This document shows positions 1 to 8,903 of a stretch of DNA of 64,000 bases, piece after piece (positions within the stretch are counted from its first letter, which is position 1; every line of letters starts with the position of its first letter). Made by a program: the position numbers and the translations under genes. The stretch comes from a virus, in the IMG/VR virus record IMGVR_UViG_3300030333_006292, positions 6,908-70,907 of that record; one strand, written 5' to 3'. The notes under the pieces were generated by a model, which saw only the letters and a list, made by a program, of their open reading frames with translations, was not told the origin of the DNA and ran no database searches.

Positions 1-2
1 GA

Positions 3-1115
3 GACATAAGAAACAAAGCTCAGGCTGTACAAAATGAAATTTCTGAGATGAAAGGAGAGGAAACGGTTGATCAGTTAATATCAATCGCTGAGTCACCATT
101 TCATGAACTTTCAGTTGCACTTTCCTCATCTGTAGAGGATAAGCCTGTGACAATGGGTAGTGGAGCTACAGAGTATGTAGAACATTTGGAAGAAAACCCT
201 TGTGACAATGTTGGTATAAGCAGTGGGTTTTACAGATTTGATACTGCGATTGGCGGGGGTTTTAGAAGAAAAGGCGTTGATTTAATTGGTGCTAGAGCAA
301 AGACAGGCAAGAGTATGTTTGCCGATAATGTGGCTATGCACGTTTCTTCAAATCTTGACATACCTGTACTAATACTAGATACTGAAATGTCAATAGAAGA
401 CCATTGGAATAGGATACTAGCAAACTTAAGCGGAGTTGATATAAATAAAATTTCAAGTGGAAAGTTTGCACAAGAGACTGCCGGAAAAGAAAAGGTCTAT
501 CAAGCTACAGAAAAATTGAATGACTTGCCTTTCTACCATATAAACATAGCTGGTAGGCAGTTCAAAGAAACACTTTCGATTATTAGAAGGTGGATTAAAA
601 AAGAGGTTGGGTATGATGAGAACGGAAGAACTAACGACTGCTTAGTAATATATGATTATCTCAAGTTGATGGATGCTTCTGACATAAACAGTAATATGGC
701 AGAGTATCAAGTTCTGGGTTTTCAAATTACAGAGCTAGTTAACTTCACGATCAAGCATGACATAGCCTGTTTAGCTTTTGTCCAGCTTAATAGAGATGGA
801 ATTACAAAAGAATCAACTGACGCCATAAGTGGTTCTGACAGGCTTGTATGGCTCTGTAGTAGTTTCACTATATTCAAGAATAAATCAGACGAAGAGATAG
901 CTGAAGACCAAGGGCAAACTGGCAACAAGAAGCTTGTCTGTGTTGAACAGAGACATGGAGCTGGGCTTGCTGATTACGACTATATTAACTTAACAATGAC
1001 TGGTAACTTAGGCAGGATTGAAGAAAATTCAACTAAGTTAGAAGCACAAAAAGAAAACAAGATAAATACTGATGGATTCGACAACGAAATACAAGACGAT
1101 GAAAAACCGTTTTAA
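3..1115 (+). CDS. DnaB-like replicative DNA helicase, 5' end outside window
   Basis: Likely hexameric RecA-fold helicase that unwinds the fork. Numbering from the first ATG at 48, residues 81-89 (GARAKTGKS) form the Walker A loop, IYDYLKLM at 201-208 is the Walker B-type strand, and FVQLNRD near 245-250 matches the DnaB QLNR motif. The frame stays open from base 3 to the ATG, so the true start and probably the N-terminal domain lie outside the window. The 3' end overlaps the primase gene, the usual helicase-primase pairing in phage replication operons. A Twinkle/RadA-type ATPase is a less likely alternative, given the adjacent primase. Confidence 0.87.
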   Translation, partial: DIRNKAQAVQNEISEMKGEETVDQLISIAESPFHELSVALSSSVEDKPVTMGSGATEYVEHLEENPCDNVGISSGFYRFDTAIGGGFRRKGVDLIGARAKTGKSMFADNVAMHVSSNLDIPVLILDTEMSIEDHWNRILANLSGVDINKISSGKFAQETAGKEKVYQATEKLNDLPFYHINIAGRQFKETLSIIRRWIKKEVGYDENGRTNDCLVIYDYLKLMDASDINSNMAEYQVLGFQITELVNFTIKHDIACLAFVQLNRDGITKESTDAISGSDRLVWLCSSFTIFKNKSDEEIAEDQGQTGNKKLVCVEQRHGAGLADYDYINLTMTGNLGRIEENSTKLEAQKENKINTDGFDNEIQDDEKPF

Positions 1116-2178
1116 TTTTACTGCAAAAGAAAAAATTGCAATAAATCGTGGATTGGTAGCAAGATATCCAGAGCTTATGGATGCTTTGGGTATAAAATAT
1201 ACTAGAACAAGTCAAGAGTGCATTCATATGGCCTGTCCTATGCATGAGGGTGCTGACAATCCAACTGGGTTTTCACTTACTGTAGATTTAGACCACAGGG
1301 CTTGTGGACTCTGGTACTGCTGGACTGCTAAAGAAGATTCAGAGTGCAATAACTACAAAAAAGACATGATAGGTCTTGTCTCTGGTGTTTTAGAAAAACA
1401 TGCAGGCAAGAAGGTTCCATTTCCAAAAGTATTAAAGTGGTGTATGGATTTTCTTAACTGTGAGGATTCTAGCAAGCTACAAAGCCTAGTTTCTAAAGCT
1501 GAAGCCCATAGACAAAACTTGCCGGAAGAAACTACGAAAAAACGAAAGACGTTAAACTATACTAGAAGTGAGGTCAGAAAAGCGCTCAAAAGGCCTGCCA
1601 AGTATTATTTAAGAAGAGGTTACAGCGCAGAGATATTAGATAAATTTGACGTTGGTGTTTGTGCAGACAGAACAAAACCAATGAGATCCAGAGTTGTAGT
1701 TCCTGTCTACGATGCCGATTTTAAGAGAGTAGTGGGCTGTGTTGGCAGATTACAGAATGAGGAATACGACGCGCATAACCCAAAGTGGAAAAATTCAAAG
1801 GGCTTTTCAAAAAGCGAGTATCTATATGGAGACTGGATTGCGAAAGACCATATTAGAAAAACCAAGACAATAGTGCTTGTTGAAGGGCAAGGGGACGTTT
1901 GGAGATTACACGAAGCGGGAATAGAGAATGCAGTAGGGCTATTTGGTTCAAAACTTAGCGATGCTCAGTCAAGAAGAATACAAACGTCAGGAGCTTTTAA
2001 CATTGTTGTCTTAACTGACAATGATGATGTTGGAAAAAAAGCAAAGCAAGAAATAGTAGACAAAATGGGCAGAAGTTTTAATATAATAACTCCTACATTT
2101 ACTACTAAAGACGTTGGTGAAATGACTGTAGATCAAATTAATAAGCACTTAAAACCGCAGCTAGAAGGTTACATATAA
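1072..2178 (+). CDS. DnaG-type DNA primase
   Basis: Makes RNA primers for lagging-strand synthesis. An N-terminal zinc-binding segment is visible (CPMH at residues 55-58, then C78 and C83), resembling the CHC2 finger of DnaG. A TOPRIM fold follows, with VEGQGD at 270-275 (catalytic Glu) and TDNDDVG at 315-321 (metal-binding Asp cluster). At 368 aa it is shorter than bacterial DnaG, which fits loss of the helicase-binding C-terminus. The start overlaps the helicase gene; a second in-frame ATG at 1099 is an equally good start and would leave a 17-base overlap. The stop overlaps the next start (TAATG). Confidence 0.9.
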   Translation: MDSTTKYKTMKNRFNFTAKEKIAINRGLVARYPELMDALGIKYTRTSQECIHMACPMHEGADNPTGFSLTVDLDHRACGLWYCWTAKEDSECNNYKKDMIGLVSGVLEKHAGKKVPFPKVLKWCMDFLNCEDSSKLQSLVSKAEAHRQNLPEETTKKRKTLNYTRSEVRKALKRPAKYYLRRGYSAEILDKFDVGVCADRTKPMRSRVVVPVYDADFKRVVGCVGRLQNEEYDAHNPKWKNSKGFSKSEYLYGDWIAKDHIRKTKTIVLVEGQGDVWRLHEAGIENAVGLFGSKLSDAQSRRIQTSGAFNIVVLTDNDDVGKKAKQEIVDKMGRSFNIITPTFTTKDVGEMTVDQINKHLKPQLEGYI

Positions 2179-2951
2179 TGGAACAGCATATATTAGGAAT
2201 ATCTGGAAAGAAACAAAGCGGCAAATCTACAGCCGCAAAATTTATACATGGCTATCAAATGAAGTATCACGATGTGGTAGAGACTTTTGCTATGGATGGT
2301 GGCGACCTCGTGGTAAACACCACGAAGGTAAATGAAGACGGTGAGATAGAAGAGGGTCTCGGAGTTTTAGAGATAGAGAGAAGAGATTACGATTTTATAA
2401 ACTATGCACAGCAAATGATATGGCCTTTTGTCAGGTCTTTTAGCTTTGCTGATCCTCTAAAGGCTATATCAATAAAGCTTTTTGGTTTGACTGAGGAGCA
2501 GTGCTACGGCACAGATGAAGATAAAAATACGCCCATCAATATTAAATGGGAAGATATGCCTGCTTCAAATGAGCGTGAGGCAGGAGGCTTTATGACCGCT
2601 AGAGAATTTTTGCAATATTTTGGAACTGATGTTTGTAGGTCAATAAAAAATGACATATGGACTAGTGCTTGCATATCCCAAATACAACAAAGCGGAACTG
2701 AATTTGCCATCATACCAGATGTCAGATTTCCTAACGAGGTTGAAGCCATACAGAAGGCTGGAGGCAAAGTTATAAGACTTACTCGCAGTCCTCACGAAGA
2801 TGGTCACTCAAGTGAGACAGCTTTAGATTCAGAAGATTCTATCAGCAAATTTGATTACGTTATAGATAATTCCAATCTTAGTATACATGAAACAAATATG
2901 GAACTTTTAAAAACTCTGAGAGAATGGCAATGGCTGAAGACAAAAGACTAA
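2178..2951 (+). CDS. deoxynucleoside monophosphate kinase
   Basis: Phosphorylates dNMPs to dNDPs for phage DNA synthesis, as T4 gp1 does. The P-loop GKKQSGKST lies at about residues 10-18. SFADPLK and the REFLQYFGTD segment match the substrate-binding and lid elements of phage dNMP kinases, and PDVRFPNE is a signature of the same family. Length (257 aa) is normal for it. It starts in a TAATG overlap with the primase stop, so translation is probably coupled. Confidence 0.88.
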   Translation: MEQHILGISGKKQSGKSTAAKFIHGYQMKYHDVVETFAMDGGDLVVNTTKVNEDGEIEEGLGVLEIERRDYDFINYAQQMIWPFVRSFSFADPLKAISIKLFGLTEEQCYGTDEDKNTPINIKWEDMPASNEREAGGFMTAREFLQYFGTDVCRSIKNDIWTSACISQIQQSGTEFAIIPDVRFPNEVEAIQKAGGKVIRLTRSPHEDGHSSETALDSEDSISKFDYVIDNSNLSIHETNMELLKTLREWQWLKTKD

Positions 2952-3487
2952 TGGTAGAAATACCATTTACACAAGAGATGGTAGACTCTGCTAAGAAAAA
3001 AGCAAAGATTATGGGTTCTATCAATAACTCTATTTTAAAGGGTAGAGGAAATTTTGCTGGCTTTCTTGGGGAAGAGGCTGTTGCTTCTTATATAAAAGCA
3101 AACATTATAAGTTTTGACGAAGGTGAAAATAAGTACGGGCATGACCTCAATAAAAATGGAAAGAGAATAGAGGTAAAGACAAAAAGAAGAACCGTAAAGC
3201 CTAGACTAAATTATGATGTTTCTGTTGCAGCAACCAGCAAACATCAAGCAGACAAAAAGGGCTTAGACGTTTATATATTTACTAGTATCCAGTTTGATGG
3301 AAGTGAACCTAAAAAGATTTGGATCATTGGACAGAAAGACAGGGATGCTTACTTTAAAGAAGCTAGGTTTATCAAAAAAGGCGAACCAGAGGGGGATAAT
3401 GGTTTTATAGCCCGTATAGATATGTACAATATGGTAACCACAGAATTGGATGGTTTAGATGATAGTCTGTTATCACAGATCGAGTAG
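2930..3487 (+). CDS. PD-(D/E)XK nuclease-like protein
   Basis: Small protein with a likely PD-(D/E)XK nuclease core. In numbering from an ATG at 2924, D74 is followed by E83-V-K85, the spacing expected for the catalytic D...ExK, with acidic residues E50/E51 upstream. An ATG at 2930 is preferred because a GAGAGA ribosome binding site sits 6 bases upstream; it gives 185 aa. It lies between nucleotide metabolism and a RecB-like nuclease, so a role in phage DNA processing or host DNA breakdown is plausible. The substrate is unknown. Confidence 0.75.
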   Translation: MAEDKRLMVEIPFTQEMVDSAKKKAKIMGSINNSILKGRGNFAGFLGEEAVASYIKANIISFDEGENKYGHDLNKNGKRIEVKTKRRTVKPRLNYDVSVAATSKHQADKKGLDVYIFTSIQFDGSEPKKIWIIGQKDRDAYFKEARFIKKGEPEGDNGFIARIDMYNMVTTELDGLDDSLLSQIE

Positions 3488-4484
3488 TCTTGGAACTCTT
3501 GAGTTTTGCGAACAAAAGTATTTCCTTCAATACAATCTCAGCTTGAAGGACAAGACAAACAAAAAAGCTTTGATGGGTACTATAACCCATAAGGTTATGC
3601 AAACTCTTGGTGACAAAAAAGTTGCCATGAACAACAACCTAGATATTGTAGAAGACGAAGAGACCGGAAGGAATCTAACTCTAGATGAGTGCGATGATCT
3701 TAAGCTACTAAATGACATTGCGTTTGAATACTATGGCAAGGCATTTCCAGAAGTAGATCTTACAGAGGCAGACAGACGAACATGCTTGAAATGGGCAGAG
3801 AAAGCGGTGGCCTACAGAGATGGCTTTCTTGACCCAAGAAATCAAGATGTATTTGCAACAGAGCTTTTCTTTGACATCGAAATTAAAAAACCTTGGGCGA
3901 AGTACACTTACAAAGTTGGTAAAGAAAAAATAGACGGTTATCTCTCAATCAAAGGCACAGTAGACCTAATATTGAAGCATGAAGATAACTATTTTGAAAT
4001 ACTGGATTACAAAACAGGCAAAAGAATCAATTGGGCTACAGGCGAAGAGAAGACGCACGAGAAGTTGCAGAAAGATACGCAGCTCCTTCTTTACTATTAC
4101 GCTCTAAGAAATATGTATCCAGATGCGGAATTTTTTGTCAGCATTTACTACATCAATGATGGCGGTTTGTTTTCTATGGTCTTTGATGACGACGACTACA
4201 AAAAAGCTGAGAACATACTGAAGAAAAAATTTCAGTACATAAAAAAGCAAGAAAGACCAAAACTTTTGTCGAATGACAATCGTCACTGGAAATGTCAAAA
4301 ACTCTGTAAATTCAGCGAGCCTTACAAAGAAGGCGCCAAAAAAAGTCTTTGTCAGCATGTAAGAGACGAAATTCGTAAAAAAGGTGTCAATAGGGTTATT
4401 GAAGAAATGGGAGATGTCAGTAAAATTTCTGCTTACGGCGACGGTGGCGGCAGATTAGCTGATTCAGATAAGGATAAAAAATGA
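3459..4484 (+). CDS. RecB/Cas4-like PD-(D/E)XK exonuclease with probable Fe-S cluster
   Basis: Probable single-strand exonuclease of the RecB/Cas4/AddB nuclease type. Motifs in order: the SSSLGTLEFC opening (C17), GTITH at 40-44, GTVDLIL with D168, DYKTG with D182 and K184, and QLLLYYYAL near 207-214. One N-terminal cysteine (C17) plus three C-terminal ones (C278, C282, C297) match the layout of the 4Fe-4S cluster in Cas4 and AddB. The ATG at 3459 gives a 29-base overlap with the previous gene. No cas1/cas2 or CRISPR repeats are present, so a recombination or DNA-processing role is more likely than CRISPR adaptation. Confidence 0.87.
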   Translation: MIVCYHRSSSLGTLEFCEQKYFLQYNLSLKDKTNKKALMGTITHKVMQTLGDKKVAMNNNLDIVEDEETGRNLTLDECDDLKLLNDIAFEYYGKAFPEVDLTEADRRTCLKWAEKAVAYRDGFLDPRNQDVFATELFFDIEIKKPWAKYTYKVGKEKIDGYLSIKGTVDLILKHEDNYFEILDYKTGKRINWATGEEKTHEKLQKDTQLLLYYYALRNMYPDAEFFVSIYYINDGGLFSMVFDDDDYKKAENILKKKFQYIKKQERPKLLSNDNRHWKCQKLCKFSEPYKEGAKKSLCQHVRDEIRKKGVNRVIEEMGDVSKISAYGDGGGRLADSDKDKK

Positions 4485-6388
4485 GTTGGGTTCCACTTCA
4501 TCTACATACTCACTACAGTTTATTAGACGGGCTTTCCAAACCAGATCAGGTTGCAGACAGATGTTCTCAGCTTGGATACAGCGCTTGTGCAGTTACAGAT
4601 CACGGCACTATATCTGGAGCGGTTTCTTTTACGCAGGCTTGTAAAAATAAAAACATTAAACCAATACTTGGTTGCGAGTTTTATTTGAGCGCACAGTCTG
4701 CAACAATCCAGTCTACTGAAAATAGATCGTTGAGCCATCTATGCGTGCTTGCTAAAAACAAAGCCGGATGGAATCAACTTATAAAAGCTGTATCTAGAAG
4801 TAATGATGAAGATATTTTTTACCACAAACCTAGACTAGACTTAGACCTTCTAGGCGAATTTGTTGATGGTAATCTTATTGGTTTTAGCGGCCATCTTGGT
4901 AGTGACTTAGCTAATGTTATATTTGAAAGTCCTCGTGCTGCTTATAGAGCTTCTACAGAAGAGGAAGTAAAAAAATATATTGCTTCTGACTGGGATAGCC
5001 GAGCCTTGGAACTGGCTAACAGATATGCTGATATATTTGGAAAAGAAAACTTCTTCATAGAGATACAGTGTATAGATGAAGAAAATTCTCCTGCGTCAAG
5101 ACTAGTGGCTCAGGGGTTAAGATACATAGCGAAAAAGCATGGCTTTAAATCTGTAGCTACTGCTGATTCACACTATGTAGAAAAACAAGACGCTATTGAC
5201 CATACGATTCTTCTCTGTTCCGCAATGAAAACGCCATTGCGACAATTGAAGTCAAAGATAGAAAAGAATATTGAGGTTGGCTTTAGTGGGTTTATGAAGT
5301 CTAACAATTTTCATATCCCCTCTTTTGAAGAGATACAAAGCCTTCATAGGCCTCACGAAATACAAGCTACACATGAAATAGAAAGCATGTGTGAAGAATA
5401 TGATATACTTTCTAAACCGATGCTTCCTCAATTTAAATGTCCAGAAGAAGTTTCAGAAGAGCAGTATCTAAGACACTTATGCAGAGAGGGCTGGAAGAAT
5501 ATACTTAAACCTCTAGGAAAGATTTCTACACAAACTCAGTCTGATATTTACGCAGAGAGAATAAAAAAGGAACTTGAGGTAATAAGTAACGCGCATCTTT
5601 CAGGATACTTTTTAATTGTTAGAGATATAGTTCAGAGAGTTAAAGATAGTAGCTGGCTACCCGGACCGGGAAGAGGTTCCGCTGCTGGCAGTTTAATATC
5701 TTATCTCGTTGGTATAACTCAAGTAGATCCTATTGAATACGATTTGATTTTTGAGAGATTTTATAATGCAGGACGAAACACAGAAGACCATGTTTCATTA
5801 CCTGATATAGATATTGATGTACCTGCAACAAAGAGAGATGATGTAATTAAATATATTAGAGAAAAGTATGGGAGCAAGAATGTTGGCCAGATGGTGACGT
5901 TCGGTAGGCTTCAAGGAAGAAGCGCTCTCAAGGAAGTCTTAAGAATGAATGAGGCTTGCGGATTTGACGAGATGAATGTCATAACAAAGAGTCTTCCGCA
6001 TGAACATGAAGTTTCAGACCAGCTTTCAGAAATGGAAGATCCATCTGTCATTAAATGGACGTTGATGAATCAACCAGAAGCTCTGAGAGAGTATTGTAGG
6101 ATAGAAGATGACGGCAGACTTACTGGAGACTACGCAAAGCTCTTTGAGCAAGCTATGCGGCTTGAGGGTACGTTTAAGTCTCAGGGCAAGCACGCGGCTG
6201 GAGTTGTGATCTCGTCCCATAATTTGAACGACGTTTGCCCAATGGTCAGAGACAAAAAAGGCACAGAAAAAATAGCTGGCATGGAAATGAACGATTTAGA
6301 ATCAATGGGGCATGTCAAGTTCGACATATTAGGAATCTCTTTGTTGGATAAATTAATGGGAATAAGTGAGAGTTTAGAAGATGAATGA
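4481..6388 (+). CDS. DNA polymerase III alpha, N-terminal fragment (PHP + palm)
   Basis: First half of a split replicative polymerase. Residues 1-250 form a PHP domain (HLHTHYSLLDG at 7-17, VTDHG at 38-42, ATADSHYV at 226-233). The polymerase core starts near 370: PGPGRGSAAGS at 394-404, the catalytic PDIDID at 441-446, and VKFDILG with D615. The three expected metal-binding aspartates are therefore all present. The protein ends 20 residues after D615, where full-length alpha subunits continue into the fingers. That missing part is encoded at 7266-8828. No intein-like sequence is seen at the break. It starts in an ATGA overlap with the nuclease gene. Confidence 0.93.
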   Translation: MSWVPLHLHTHYSLLDGLSKPDQVADRCSQLGYSACAVTDHGTISGAVSFTQACKNKNIKPILGCEFYLSAQSATIQSTENRSLSHLCVLAKNKAGWNQLIKAVSRSNDEDIFYHKPRLDLDLLGEFVDGNLIGFSGHLGSDLANVIFESPRAAYRASTEEEVKKYIASDWDSRALELANRYADIFGKENFFIEIQCIDEENSPASRLVAQGLRYIAKKHGFKSVATADSHYVEKQDAIDHTILLCSAMKTPLRQLKSKIEKNIEVGFSGFMKSNNFHIPSFEEIQSLHRPHEIQATHEIESMCEEYDILSKPMLPQFKCPEEVSEEQYLRHLCREGWKNILKPLGKISTQTQSDIYAERIKKELEVISNAHLSGYFLIVRDIVQRVKDSSWLPGPGRGSAAGSLISYLVGITQVDPIEYDLIFERFYNAGRNTEDHVSLPDIDIDVPATKRDDVIKYIREKYGSKNVGQMVTFGRLQGRSALKEVLRMNEACGFDEMNVITKSLPHEHEVSDQLSEMEDPSVIKWTLMNQPEALREYCRIEDDGRLTGDYAKLFEQAMRLEGTFKSQGKHAAGVVISSHNLNDVCPMVRDKKGTEKIAGMEMNDLESMGHVKFDILGISLLDKLMGISESLEDE

Positions 6389-6605
6389 TGAAGAGTATAT
6401 CAAAAAAATAAAAATGCGTTTGAGCAGGGGTGGTTACATGTCATTTAGGGGAGTAACTATATGCCCAATTAAAAGAAATATGCCTAAGCAGATTGTATAT
6501 CAGGTACACTCTGATAACCCTAAAACAAGATTTAGTAAATTGTATAAAGACATTGATGAAGCAATACAGAAGTTTTTGCAGATTAAGAAAAAGGTGAGAA
6601 GATGA
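6381..6605 (+). CDS. 74-aa protein of unknown function inside the split polymerase locus
   Basis: Small basic protein lying between the two polymerase fragments, overlapping the first by 8 bases and the exonuclease by 4 (ATGA). It is rich in Lys and Arg, with a helical, charged C-terminus (EAIQKFLQIKKKVRR). There is no GIY-YIG, HNH or LAGLIDADG motif, so it does not look like a homing endonuclease remnant. Its position suggests a replisome accessory or DNA-binding role, which is inference only. Confidence 0.72.
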   Translation: MNDEEYIKKIKMRLSRGGYMSFRGVTICPIKRNMPKQIVYQVHSDNPKTRFSKLYKDIDEAIQKFLQIKKKVRR

Positions 6606-7285
6606 ATTACCGAGATATCATTGTATTTGATTTTGAAACAGGTTCAAGAAACCCATATAAAACGCAGCCAACTCAAATTGCTGCGGTAGCTATTCATGGT
6701 AGAAAGCTTACTATACAGCCGGGAGGGATATTCAATAGCGAGATCAGACCGATACTAGATGATGACAAAGCTATAGAAATGGGTTTAGATCCAGTTGAAG
6801 ACGAAGCTTTGGCGGTTACTCGAAAGACAAGAGAAGAGCTAGCAAAAGCTCCCCAACTTAAAACCGTCTGGAAGAAGTTTTCAAACTTTGTTAATAAATA
6901 TAACTTCAAGAAGACAAACTGGACTGCTCCTATACCTGCTGGTTACAACATCATTGGGTTTGACATGCCAATTGTAGAGCGTATGTGTAGTGAACACGGC
7001 CCTACCAACGCAAAAAATGGTAGACAGGGCCTATTCAACCCTATCTACAAAATAGATTTGATGGATACTGTATGGTTGTGGATGGAAAACAACGCAGATG
7101 TAAAGTCTTTGAGTATGGATTCTATGAGAGACCTTCTGGGTATGAGCAAAGAAAATGCTCATGATGCTAAGCAGGACGTTCTAGATACTGCTAATCTAAT
7201 GATAGCGTTCATGAAACTTCATAGAAGAGTAGCTCCTACAGTTAAATTTGAGAAAGCCTTTGCAGATGGAAACATCCACCTTTAA
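6602..7285 (+). CDS. DnaQ-like DEDDh 3'-5' exonuclease
   Basis: Probable proofreading exonuclease equivalent to the epsilon subunit. The DEDDh residues are visible: FDFE with D10 and E12, GFD with D121, and HDAKQD with H187 and D192. Length (227 aa) is typical. The start has a good AAGGTGAGA ribosome binding site and an ATGA overlap with the 74-aa gene. It sits between the two polymerase fragments, so proofreading activity may be co-assembled with the split alpha subunit. RNase T or oligoribonuclease activity would be the alternative within the same superfamily. Confidence 0.88.
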   Translation: MNYRDIIVFDFETGSRNPYKTQPTQIAAVAIHGRKLTIQPGGIFNSEIRPILDDDKAIEMGLDPVEDEALAVTRKTREELAKAPQLKTVWKKFSNFVNKYNFKKTNWTAPIPAGYNIIGFDMPIVERMCSEHGPTNAKNGRQGLFNPIYKIDLMDTVWLWMENNADVKSLSMDSMRDLLGMSKENAHDAKQDVLDTANLMIAFMKLHRRVAPTVKFEKAFADGNIHL

Positions 7286-8828
7286 TCCAATAAACCTACA
7301 GTTTGATAATGACGATGCTTGGGATCTTATATGCAACGGAAGAACCAAAGGTGTTTTTCAGCTAGAAAGCAGCTTAGGTAGATCTTGGGCTAAAAGAATA
7401 AAGCCAAGAAATATAGAAGATCTAGCAGCTTTAGTTTCTATAATAAGACCCGGATGTTTGAAAGCTATTGTTGATGGTAAATCAATGACTCAACACTTCT
7501 TAGACAGAAGAAATGGTCTGGAAGAAGTCGAGTATTTACATCCGTCACTTAAACCTATCCTTGAATCTACTCAGGGTGTCCTTGTGTACCAAGAGCAGTC
7601 TATGAAGATAGCTCAGCAGCTTGCTGGATTTGATCTTCAAGAAGCGGACAATCTCCGTAAAGCTATTGGCAAAAAGAAAGCTGACCTTATGGCTAAGGTC
7701 AAGAAGTCTTTCTTGGAAGGTTCTATTGAACAAGGCATTGTAGGTAAAGAAACCGCTGAAGAAATATTCAGTTGGATTGAAAAATCTAGCAGGTACGCTT
7801 TCAATAAATCTCACGCCGTTAGCTATGCCATTTGTGGTTACTGGAGCGCTTATGCAAAAGCCCACTACCCTTTGGAATTTTACAATCAGTATTTAAGATT
7901 TGCTCATGGAAAGCCAAACCCTCAGCAAGAAATTAAGGAGCTTGTCAGGGACGCAAGAGCATTGAACATCAATATTCATCCGCCCTCAATAAAATATCTT
8001 AATCCTAAAAATGAAATTCTTGAAAACAAGGTTCATTTTGGACTCAAAGATGTAAAATCAATAGGCGACAGACATATGAAGAAGCTCAAAGAGGAGCTTC
8101 CAAACATACAAGAGCAATCTGGAAAACATATTTCAGAGATGTCTTGGTATGAGTTCTTAGTGTACTGTGGAGATGCTCTGTACGGCCCACTTGTCATAGC
8201 TATGATTTCAGTAGGTATGCTGTCACATACTAAAAAATCCAGAACCGAAATGTTAGACAACTTTGATACTTGGCAAAAGCTGACATCAAAAGAAACAGAA
8301 TGGGCTAAAAAACATTGCGGCGAACATGATAACCTCATCGACTTACTAAAAGCCCTGTCGCCTACAAAAAAGATGGGTGGAGGATGTCATAACGAAGCGA
8401 GGTCAGAAGTAGTCAAGTCAATGATAATGATGCTTGAAAATCCTCCTTCGTCAATGGATGATGATCCTAGCTGGATCATAAATACAGAAGAGAACCTGCT
8501 TGGTGTAGCTATTAGCTATTCAAGAATTGAGTCTAGTGAGACTAGCATGGCAGACACCAAGTGTAGAGATGTCATAAATGGCAAAAAGGGGAAAATGCGG
8601 CTGGCCATCACCCTTAACGTTGTTAGGAAATGGATGACAAAGGCGAACAAAGAAATGGCCTTTATATCTGCTGAAGATGATACTGGAGAGATTGATAATA
8701 TAGCGATATTTAACGAGGACTGGGAGAACTATAAAAATATATTATATGAGGGTAATAACGTGCTTGTCTTCTGCGAGTCTTCTCAAAATAGAGATGGTAT
8801 TATCGTCTCTAAAGCCGTTGAAATTTGA
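7266..8828 (+). CDS. DNA polymerase III alpha, C-terminal fragment (fingers + OB fold)
   Basis: Second half of the split polymerase (520 aa). It opens with FDNDDAWDLICNGRTKGVFQ (residues 13-32), the start of the fingers domain in bacterial alpha. YQEQSMKIAQ (108-117), RKAIGKKK and AFNKSHAVSYA (178-188) are further fingers motifs. The region around 430-520 resembles the alpha OB fold (MAFISAEDDTGEIDN). The tau-binding tail is absent. The two halves total about 1155 aa, close to a complete alpha subunit, so this is a split and not a decayed copy. ATG 7266 is preferred over an upstream TTG at 7248; it overlaps the exonuclease stop. Confidence 0.92.
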   Translation: METSTFNPINLQFDNDDAWDLICNGRTKGVFQLESSLGRSWAKRIKPRNIEDLAALVSIIRPGCLKAIVDGKSMTQHFLDRRNGLEEVEYLHPSLKPILESTQGVLVYQEQSMKIAQQLAGFDLQEADNLRKAIGKKKADLMAKVKKSFLEGSIEQGIVGKETAEEIFSWIEKSSRYAFNKSHAVSYAICGYWSAYAKAHYPLEFYNQYLRFAHGKPNPQQEIKELVRDARALNINIHPPSIKYLNPKNEILENKVHFGLKDVKSIGDRHMKKLKEELPNIQEQSGKHISEMSWYEFLVYCGDALYGPLVIAMISVGMLSHTKKSRTEMLDNFDTWQKLTSKETEWAKKHCGEHDNLIDLLKALSPTKKMGGGCHNEARSEVVKSMIMMLENPPSSMDDDPSWIINTEENLLGVAISYSRIESSETSMADTKCRDVINGKKGKMRLAITLNVVRKWMTKANKEMAFISAEDDTGEIDNIAIFNEDWENYKNILYEGNNVLVFCESSQNRDGIIVSKAVEI

Positions 8829-8903
8829 TGTGGTATAAATGTTTGTGTTCGTATATCATTGATATATAGTCAGTTTTTAGTATGAGGTTTTGAAGGAATA
8901 ATT
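8829..8903. promoter_or_regulatory. intergenic gap with candidate promoter and small inverted repeat
   Basis: This is the longest non-coding stretch in the first 37 kb. It contains TATAAATG at 8834-8841, one base from the T4-type late promoter TATAAATA, with no convincing -35 box. A 6-bp inverted repeat (TATATC-ATT-GATATA, 8852-8866) follows. An AAGGA ribosome binding site precedes the SSB start. A promoter for the SSB-sigma factor pair is plausible but unproven. Confidence 0.3.

Noticed and set aside
3459-4484. CRISPR-associated cas4
   Set aside because: No cas1, cas2 or repeat array is present, and RecB-like nucleases of this kind are common in phage replication blocks.
6300-7330. Split intein or frameshift as the cause of the divided polymerase
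   Set aside because: The first fragment ends SESLEDE and the second starts METSTFN, with no intein blocks (no Cys-led C-L-S-Y start or HN-C/S/T end). Two complete genes lie between, so a frameshift cannot explain the split.
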